Position numbers and translations under genes: made by a program
Notes under the pieces: generated by a model
Told to the model about the DNA's origin: nothing
Database searches by the model: none
What the model saw: only the letters and a program-made list of their open reading frames with translations
Part shown: positions 26,753-32,031 of the stretch, piece by piece
Position numbering within the stretch: position 1 is the stretch's first letter
How the letters are laid out: each line of letters starts with the position of its first letter
Source: Kistimonas sp. bin40
Lineage (GTDB): Bacteria; Pseudomonadota; Gammaproteobacteria; Pseudomonadales; Endozoicomonadaceae
Reading direction: 5' to 3'
NCBI GenBank assembly: GCA_002238585.1
Contig: MPMQ01000038.1
Coordinates: forward strand, 1 to 32,031
Length of the DNA stretch: 32,031 nt

Positions 26753-27385
26753 ATGAGTCCGGTAACTGAGCTGGTTGAAGAGATTCGCCAGGGGCGGATG
26801 ATCATCATGATGGATGATGAAGACCGCGAAAATGAAGGGGACCTGATTGTTGCGGCGGAGAAAGTCACGCCGGACATTATCAACTTCATGTGCATTCATG
26901 CGCGTGGCCTGATATGCATGCCGCTGGCGGCGTCACTTTGTGACCGACTGGAGCTGCCGCTTATGGTAGCCCGGGGAGAGGATGCGCACGGGACGGCGTT
27001 TACTGTTTCCATTGAAGCGGCCCGGGGGGTGACCACGGGCATATCGGCGGCAGACCGGGCCCGCACGGTGCAGGTGGCCATTGATCCGCGCTCGCGCGCC
27101 AGTGATCTGGTTCGCCCTGGCCACATATTCCCCCTGCGTGCCAACCCGGGGGGGGTGCTCAAGCGAGCGGGGCATACCGAGGCCGGTGTGGAGCTGGCTG
27201 GTCTGGCGGGGCTGGCACCCGGTGCTGTGGTTGTTGAAATAATGCGGGATGACGGTACTATGGCCCGTCGCGCTGACCTCGAGCTCTTTGCAGCAAGGCA
27301 CGGCCTGAAAATGGGCACCCTGGCGGACCTTGTCGCCTACGTAAAGCATGACCAAAACGCTCTTCAGAGGGAAAAGACCCTGTAG
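26753..27385 (+). CDS. ribB: 3,4-dihydroxy-2-butanone 4-phosphate synthase
   Basis: A 210-residue enzyme that makes the four-carbon lumazine precursor from ribulose 5-phosphate. It has the metal-binding acidic loop [13 protein letters not shown] (about 19-31), the stretch [10 protein letters not shown], the [10 protein letters not shown] motif and [10 protein letters not shown]. It ends at [11 protein letters not shown] with no GTP cyclohydrolase II domain after it, unlike the RibBA or RibBA-like fusions often found at this operon position. A GTG at 26747 overlapping the ribE stop is an alternative start. The 138-bp spacer to ribH shows no leftover RibA sequence. Confidence 0.93.
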   Translation: MSPVTELVEEIRQGRMIIMMDDEDRENEGDLIVAAEKVTPDIINFMCIHARGLICMPLAASLCDRLELPLMVARGEDAHGTAFTVSIEAARGVTTGISAADRARTVQVAIDPRSRASDLVRPGHIFPLRANPGGVLKRAGHTEAGVELAGLAGLAPGAVVVEIMRDDGTMARRADLELFAARHGLKMGTLADLVAYVKHDQNALQREKTL

Positions 27386-27523
27386 CCAGGAGGTCGGCGT
27401 CTGAAACCGGACCTGCGTTTTTCCGGGGCTGCCCGGTGGGAAGGCGCGCGTTCGTGATTCGATTTTTTTCTTCAGGGGCAGGCTGATACATGCTCCCTGC
27501 CATCTGAATACAGGAGACTGACT

Positions 27524-28024
27524 ATGGTGACTGGTATGTTGCCCGGGATACAGACTGTTGAAGGTCAGCTGACGTCCGGACCGGGCCGCTATGCCATCAT
27601 AGCCTCGCGCTGGAACGCGACACTGGTAGACCATCTCACTGTCGGTGCGGTGGATACACTCAAGCGTCACGGGGTCAGTGAGGAGCAGTTGACGCTGGTC
27701 CGCTGTCCGGGGGCCTATGAGCTGCCACTGACGGCCAAGAAGCTGGCGCGTCAGAAGTGCTTCCGGGCCATTATTGCCCTTGGCATCGTTATTCGCGGAG
27801 GCACTCCCCATTTTGACTACGTAGCGGGTGAATGCGCTTCGGGGTTAAGCCGCGTCATGCTGGATTTCGAGGTGCCGGTGAGCTTTGGCATCCTGACGAC
27901 CGATACAGTCGAGCAGGCTCTGGAGCGGTCGGGACTCAAAATGGGAAACAAAGGAGGCGAGGCGGCCTTGGCCGCGCTGGAAATGGTCAGCCTTCTTGAC
28001 GCGCTGGAGGTGGCAGATGGATAG
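27524..28024 (+). CDS. ribH: 6,7-dimethyl-8-ribityllumazine synthase
   Basis: A 166-residue lumazine synthase that joins the RibB and RibD products; homologues form icosahedral or pentameric shells. Diagnostic stretches are [31 protein letters not shown] with the catalytic His96, [12 protein letters not shown] and [17 protein letters not shown] precedes the ATG. It is about ten residues longer than E. coli RibH at the N-terminus. Its stop overlaps the nusB start by eight bases, so the two are translationally linked. Confidence 0.96.
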   Translation: MVTGMLPGIQTVEGQLTSGPGRYAIIASRWNATLVDHLTVGAVDTLKRHGVSEEQLTLVRCPGAYELPLTAKKLARQKCFRAIIALGIVIRGGTPHFDYVAGECASGLSRVMLDFEVPVSFGILTTDTVEQALERSGLKMGNKGGEAALAALEMVSLLDALEVADG

Positions 28025-28787
28025 CACGGAGAGCACAGGCGGACAGAGTGCATTGGTGGGTGCTCCGGTGGACCAGAGTGCATCAGCGGCGCAAAGCGTG
28101 TCGGTGGATCAAAGCACATCGGTGGATCAGAGCACATCTGCAGCTCAAGGCGCATCGGTGGATCAAAGCACATCGATGGATCAGATAGCACCGGTGGATC
28201 AGAGTTCAGCGACGGCCCAAAGCGCATCGCTGGATCAAGAGGCATCGGCGACTCAGAGCACATCGGTGGCTCAGGGTGTATCGGTGCAGAAAGAGTCGGC
28301 GGCCAATACCGGTAAAACCGACAGGAAAGCGCTACAGCGTCGCCGTGCCCGGGAGCTGACGTTGCAGGCACTCTACCAGTGGGAAATGGCGGGCGCATCT
28401 GTCAGCTCCATAGAAGCCGAGTTTCGTGACCGCAACGACATGACCCGAATCGATGGTGAGTTTTTTCATGATCTTCTCACTGGCGTTGCCCGGCAAGTTG
28501 GCGTTCTGGACAAGACGCTGGTCCCCCTTCTGGATCGGGAGTTTGACCGTCTGGACCCGGTTGAGCGCGCGGCCCTGCGACTGGGGTGCTTCGAAATGAT
28601 GGAGCGACTCGAAGTGCCTTACAGGGTGGTTATCAATGAAGGCATAGAGCTGGCAAGAAGATATGGTGCCCAGGGGTCCTACAAATACATCAACAACATT
28701 CTCGACCAACTGGCCAGGCGCTTGCGTTCCCAGGAGTCTGGCCGGGGCCCTGCTGCCCGGCGGGTACCGGATCCAGTGACCTCGTAA
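28017..28787 (+). CDS. nusB: NusB antitermination factor with hexapeptide-repeat extension
   Basis: A 256-residue product whose last ~150 residues are a normal Nus[18 protein letters not shown], the helices [33 protein letters not shown] and [12 protein letters not shown]. NusB with NusE binds boxA RNA in rRNA leader antitermination. E. coli NusB has 139 residues, so ~107 extra residues precede the domain here. They contain twelve hexapeptides (residues 15-86), each ending in Gln, of the type STSVDQ. The ATG at 28017 overlaps the ribH stop and follows GGAGGTGG, which favours translation of the extension. A GTG at 28284 is an alternative that would remove it. A short Pro/Arg-rich tail ends the protein. 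Confidence 0.92.
   Translation: MDSTESTGGQSALVGAPVDQSASAAQSVSVDQSTSVDQSTSAAQGASVDQSTSMDQIAPVDQSSATAQSASLDQEASATQSTSVAQGVSVQKESAANTGKTDRKALQRRRARELTLQALYQWEMAGASVSSIEAEFRDRNDMTRIDGEFFHDLLTGVARQVGVLDKTLVPLLDREFDRLDPVERAALRLGCFEMMERLEVPYRVVINEGIELARRYGAQGSYKYINNILDQLARRLRSQESGRGPAARRVPDPVTS
28059..28274 (+). repeat. 18-bp tandem repeat, 12 units, in nusB 5' part
   Basis: Twelve 18-bp units in perfect register, close to agcacatcggtggatcag, encoding six-residue repeats with Gln at positions 20, 26, 32 and so on to 86. Units are diverged but none carries a stop or a frame-changing indel. Confidence 0.93.
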
Positions 28788-28797
28788 GCGACAAGAC

Positions 28798-29751
28798 TTG
28801 AACGAGTTCGAGCTGATACGCGCATTTTTCGCGCGCCCTGAATTGACCTGCGCCGGGATGCCACTGGATCTGGGGCCGGGCGATGATGGCTCGCTGTTGT
28901 CCGTGCCGCACAGGGAAAACGAGGCTGACTGGCAGCTGGCGCAGAGTCTGGACACTTTCGTGGCCGATGTGCATTTCCCGGTCCATGGTGACCCTTTTCT
29001 GATTGGCTGGCGCTGTCTGGCCCTCAGTGCCAGTGACCTGGCGGCCATGGGAGCGCGTCCCCACAGTTTTTTTCTGGGATTGACCTTGCCTGAGGCAGAG
29101 CCTGCCTGGCTGGAAGCCTTCAGCCGGGGGCTGGCGGCCTTGGCCGGGCAGTTGGGCCTGTCGCTGGCCGGCGGCGACATCACCCGGGGGCCATTGGCGC
29201 TGAGCATTCATGTGCAGGGACTGGTGGAAAAGGGACGGGCACTGACGCGCTCCGGCGCCCGGGCCGGCGACAGTATTTATGTTGGTGGCACTTTGGGCAA
29301 TGCCCGTGCCGCCCTGCCGTTTGTCCTGAACGAAGAGTCCGGCCACAGCAGGGCGGCGCGGCAACTGCTGGCCTCCTACTGGCAGCCTGTTCCACAGATA
29401 GAACTGGGCCGTTGGCTGTTGGCCCAGGGTGCGACTACTGCCATGGACCTGTCAGACGGGTTGGTCGGTGATCTGCCTCATATTCTGCGGGCCTCGGGCA
29501 CTGGAGCCGAGCTGCGTGGCTCAGCCTTGCCTGTCTCATCAGCCTTGCGGGCAACCTGTGGTGAGCGCGCAGCTTCCATGGCCCTGGCGGGGGGGGATGA
29601 CTGTGTACTGTGCTTTTGTTGGCCTGAATCGCTTCCCGCCCCTGCGGGCAGTCCCGTTCCCCTGACGCGTATCGGTGCAGTCACCGACCGGGCCGGGCAG
29701 CTGCTGGTTGACGGTGAAATACCCTCGGTTGGCGGGTTTCGCCACTTTTGA
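28798..29751 (+). CDS. thiL: Thiamine-monophosphate kinase
   Basis: A 317-residue kinase that phosphorylates thiamine monophosphate to the active diphosphate. It follows E. coli ThiL closely: LGPGDDGSLL, SLDTFVADVHF, ALSASDLAAMGA, AGGDITRGPL, GRALTRSGARAGD, AMDLSDGLVGDLPHI, ALAGGDD and the C-terminal GFRHF. The start is TTG at 28798, 10 bp after nusB, with no strong RBS; translational coupling is likely. The last ~274 bases are overlapped on the opposite strand by the kinase frame; conservation to the end shows that thiL is the real gene in that overlap. Confidence 0.95.
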   Translation: MNEFELIRAFFARPELTCAGMPLDLGPGDDGSLLSVPHRENEADWQLAQSLDTFVADVHFPVHGDPFLIGWRCLALSASDLAAMGARPHSFFLGLTLPEAEPAWLEAFSRGLAALAGQLGLSLAGGDITRGPLALSIHVQGLVEKGRALTRSGARAGDSIYVGGTLGNARAALPFVLNEESGHSRAARQLLASYWQPVPQIELGRWLLAQGATTAMDLSDGLVGDLPHILRASGTGAELRGSALPVSSALRATCGERAASMALAGGDDCVLCFCWPESLPAPAGSPVPLTRIGAVTDRAGQLLVDGEIPSVGGFRHF

Positions 29752-30920
29752 CGGGAGCGGTGATCGGCATTTCCCGGGTCTTCGCCAGTGTGTTCCTTTG
29801 ATCCATGATCAGAATCCTTGTTGTTGACGGAAGACAACAGGCTGTCAATAATCGCTATGGCCTCGGAAGCACAAGGACGCAGCTCCAGATTGGTGCTCAG
29901 ACAGGGCTCAATCAACCTGGTCAGGCACTCAGGCAGCAAGGCGTCATGTGGACCGGCGTTCTTCATCAGGGGCGCCATGATGGCAGGCAGGTAACTGACG
30001 GGGTGCCCCTGGGAATCATTGGACCAGACCATCGGAAACCGCTTGCCACTGAGCAGCTGCAGCCCTATGTATCCCAGTCCATACATATCAATGCGTCCCA
30101 GCAGGGCCGGGGAAAAGGCTGGAGAATGCGGCACGGGCGTGGAGCGTCCCACTCCCGAGTCCGGCGAGCTACAGCAATCCGACAGCTCCAGTCCTTGTGG
30201 ATTGAAAGGCTCCATTTCGGGCGGATAGACCGGCGAAATCTGGTCCAGTTGCGCCAGCCCTTCCTGCGTGCGGCCAAAATCAGCAACGACAGCCCGTCCT
30301 TGCTTGTCCAGCAGAATGTTGTCGGCCTTGATGTCGTTGTGCACTTTCCCCTGGCGGTGCAATTCTTCCAGCCCCTGGGCAATATCGCGCAGCAGCGCCA
30401 GGGTGCGGTGTACAGAAGGTCTCTTTGTCTCGATCAACTCAGCGAGGGAGTACTCCATGGCATCCATGTAGATATGGATCAGCGGGTTCAGCGGATTGGG
30501 CCTGGCGGCAAAGCCTCTGTAACGGAGCAGGCGTGCATGATCGAATGCCATTGCGGACTCGGCCTCATGGCGCAGCATGTCGTAGGCGGCCCGGTTTCTG
30601 TTGGCCTTGACGGCGATCTGCAGGTTGGCGTCAGCGGGGTGCGGCACTATGTAGACCACGCCAAAAACCCCTTCTCCTCGCAGAGAGCCAACGCGATGCG
30701 TGTCCAGTGTGCAGGCCAGACAGGCGTCTTTCGCCAGCCGGAACCGGCTTTCCAGTGGGGGGCCCTCTTTGCCATGAGGAGCAAGACTGAGACTGTTTAC
30801 GGCGGTTATGACAATGGGATCAAGTGCGGGTGGTCTGGGCTTTCTTCTGCGGCTTTGCCGCAGGACACTGAACGAATGGGCACAAGGAGGGCTTGGGCTA
30901 TTGGTAGCAACGGATTGCAT
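29478..30920 (-). CDS. Eukaryotic-like Ser/Thr protein kinase
   Basis: A 480-residue frame with a protein-kinase domain at about 75-365. Visible are the glycine loop RGEGVFGVV, the ATP lysine K105 in IAVKAN, helix-C Glu119, the catalytic loop VHNDIKADNILL (HND in place of HRD; D196, K198, N201), DFG at 214-216, YPPEME in place of APE, and DMYGLGYIGLQLL. All catalytic residues are present, so it should be active. A Ser/Pro-rich insert (about 249-275) follows the activation segment. AGGAG lies before the ATG. No membrane segment, PASTA or other sensor domain is seen. Residues ~391-480 are read antisense from the end of thiL and are low-complexity, so the functional protein probably ends near residue 370-390. 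The gene sits between thiL and pgpA, which are adjacent in relatives, suggesting insertion. Confidence 0.87.
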   Translation of the reverse strand: MQSVATNSPSPPCAHSFSVLRQSRRRKPRPPALDPIVITAVNSLSLAPHGKEGPPLESRFRLAKDACLACTLDTHRVGSLRGEGVFGVVYIVPHPADANLQIAVKANRNRAAYDMLRHEAESAMAFDHARLLRYRGFAARPNPLNPLIHIYMDAMEYSLAELIETKRPSVHRTLALLRDIAQGLEELHRQGKVHNDIKADNILLDKQGRAVVADFGRTQEGLAQLDQISPVYPPEMEPFNPQGLELSDCCSSPDSGVGRSTPVPHSPAFSPALLGRIDMYGLGYIGLQLLSGKRFPMVWSNDSQGHPVSYLPAIMAPLMKNAGPHDALLPECLTRLIEPCLSTNLELRPCASEAIAIIDSLLSSVNNKDSDHGSKEHTGEDPGNADHRSRQKWRNPPTEGISPSTSSCPARSVTAPIRVRGTGLPAGAGSDSGQQKHSTQSSPPARAMEAARSPQVARKADETGKAEPRSSAPVPEARRI

Positions 30921-31322
30921 CAGGGCTGTTCTCCTGTCGAAGCAAGTGAATCAATGACAGCCCTGCATGTGCACCCTTTGTCAAACCTGCGAATGAGCGA
31001 CTCGTCTCAAAGTCCGGGTCCAGATGAAACCTGTGAGAAAAGTGCACCTCTCTGCAAGCTGGGCTCCCGAGCTGTGTACGCATCTCTTGATGTCCATCTC
31101 ACCTTCTCCCGGCACATACGCAGGTGCAGCGATGGTGGCCATTCAGGAGCACACGCAGGGAGTTGGTGTCCCGTGAGGGGCTGAGAGTTCCATCACCTGA
31201 ACCGAATTGGTGAAATTGACAGGATGGCAAACGAGCTATAGCGTTGTGCCTGACATTTTTCCTCTGTTTGCAGATGTGTTTTGCGCAGTCTGCTTTCCCT
31301 TGCACCGTTTGACATTCTGTAT
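30921..31322. other. 402-bp divergent region between kinase and pgpA
   Basis: No gene. It holds the kinase ribosome binding site at its left end and a promoter-like TTGACA near 31216. Nothing repeated or hairpin-forming stands out otherwise. Confidence 0.4.
31216..31242 (+). promoter_or_regulatory. Possible promoter of pgpA
   Basis: Consensus TTGACA at 31216-31221 and TATAGC at 31237-31242, 15 bp apart, about 80 bp upstream of the pgpA ATG. The spacer is shorter than the usual 16-18. A separate promoter is expected because the minus-strand kinase gene cuts pgpA off from the rib operon. Confidence 0.4.
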
Positions 31323-31808
31323 ATGCCCATGCCTTTAACCACCGGAAAACCTGATCTTCGCAATCCGTGCCATCTTCTGGCTTCTGGTTTCGGTAGCGGA
31401 CTGGCGCCCTGGGCACCTGGTACCTGCGGCACTCTTGCGGCTGTTGTGCTCTGGTGGCCATTGCAAACACTGGGATTGTCAGGGTACCTGACGGTGTTGA
31501 CAGCGGCGATTGTGCTGGGCATTCCTGTGTGCGGGCGTACGGCGGCGGACCTGAAAGTCCATGACCACAGCAGTATTGTCTGGGATGAATTCTGTGGATT
31601 CTGGCTGACCATGCTGGCGGCGCCAGCCGGTGTATTCTGGGTTGTAACGGGATTTGTGCTGTTCCGGTTGTTCGATATTCTCAAGCCTTGGCCCATACGG
31701 CTGCTGGACCAGAAAGTGACCGGCGGGCTGGGGATTATGCTGGATGATCTGGCGGCTGGAGGCTGTGCACTGGCGGTGCTCCAGCTGCTGGTAGCTGTCA
31801 TCAGATAG
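31323..31808 (+). CDS. pgpA: Phosphatidylglycerophosphatase A
   Basis: A 161-residue inner-membrane enzyme that removes phosphate from phosphatidylglycerophosphate to make phosphatidylglycerol. It aligns with E. coli PgpA (172): PCHLLASGFGSGLAPWAPGT, VHDHSSIVWDEF, RLFDILKPWPIRLLD and GGLGIMLDD, the last three carrying the acidic and basic active-site residues. Three to four membrane segments are visible. The ATG at 31323 is preferred over the longer frame from 31281; the RBS is weak and the second Met at 31329 is possible. It is the usual last gene of the rib-nusB-thiL operon, here separated by the kinase gene. Confidence 0.94.
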   Translation: MPMPLTTGKPDLRNPCHLLASGFGSGLAPWAPGTCGTLAAVVLWWPLQTLGLSGYLTVLTAAIVLGIPVCGRTAADLKVHDHSSIVWDEFCGFWLTMLAAPAGVFWVVTGFVLFRLFDILKPWPIRLLDQKVTGGLGIMLDDLAAGGCALAVLQLLVAVIR

Positions 31809-32031
31809 GTTATTGTCGCGTTTGTGCCTGTTGGTTCCCCCTTGGTGTGCTCTGAGCTTCACCTTCTCTTTTTTTTAGAGAAGCTTGTCCTTGTCGCCTG
31901 TCGAAATTGTTCCGCGAAAAAAAATCTGATGCTGGGGAACCTTTCCGGGGAGGTGCTGTCCACTGAGGCGGCAGACGAAGACTTGGGTGTGATTGCCTGC
32001 TTGGGCCACATCTGCTGTCTGCTGTAAGAAA
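31809..32031. other. Sequence after pgpA to window end
   Basis: A 67-residue frame (31824-32027) shows no family and no RBS. At 31864-31882, ttctct and agagaa flank a T-run, a weak AT-rich hairpin that may end the pgpA transcript. Nothing else is supported. Confidence 0.35.

Noticed and set aside
29805-31184. 459-residue plus-strand frame
   Set aside because: It is antisense to the kinase, whose catalytic motifs are all in place. The frame has shadow composition and no family.

Overview
The window reads as chromosome of a gammaproteobacterium of moderately high GC. The support is conserved gene order: divergent yhbY/rlmE, queA-tgt-yajC-secD-secF, coaBC-dut, and ribD-ribE-ribB-ribH-nusB-thiL-(pgpA). 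A betaine-homocysteine-type methyltransferase, a eukaryotic-like Ser/Thr kinase and two large orphan proteins suggest a marine or host-associated lineage, but this is inference and I cannot name a genus.

Layout. 1-1190: 3' part of a low-complexity repeat protein with an apparent nonsense-truncated last unit. 1415-2458: yhbY and rlmE. 2724-3974: orphan protein. 4069-8567, minus strand: LuxR-type response regulator, transaldolase, homocysteine methyltransferase, dusA. 8777-14895, plus strand: queA, tgt, yajC, secD, secF (queuosine tRNA modification, then the Sec translocon accessory complex). 14896-15615: array of ~60-bp degenerate repeats between convergent secF and pyrE. 16264-16797: a second repeat region upstream of pyrE. 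16798-20119: outer-membrane beta-barrel protein (minus), coaBC, dut, udk. 20250-23459: small basic orphan, nonamer array, 824-aa orphan protein. 23474-24598: mnmH (minus). 24948-29751: riboflavin operon with nusB and thiL. 29478-30920: kinase on the opposite strand between thiL and pgpA. 31323-31808: pgpA.

The core genes are ordinary in sequence and length. The exception is the amount of tandem repeat DNA beside and inside genes. Inside reading frames the units are multiples of three (9 bp in the first gene, 12 bp in the response regulator, 6 bp in the orphan protein, 18 bp in nusB). Outside frames, or at a gene end, other periods occur (8, 15, 17, about 60 and about 157 bp, and also 9 bp). 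The most notable items are a NusB with a twelve-unit hexapeptide N-terminal extension, a kinase gene that splits thiL from pgpA and reads antisense into thiL, and the tandem-unit gene at the left edge with an AGA-to-TGA stop in its third unit.

No tRNA, rRNA, CRISPR array, insertion sequence or FMN riboswitch could be supported by reading.
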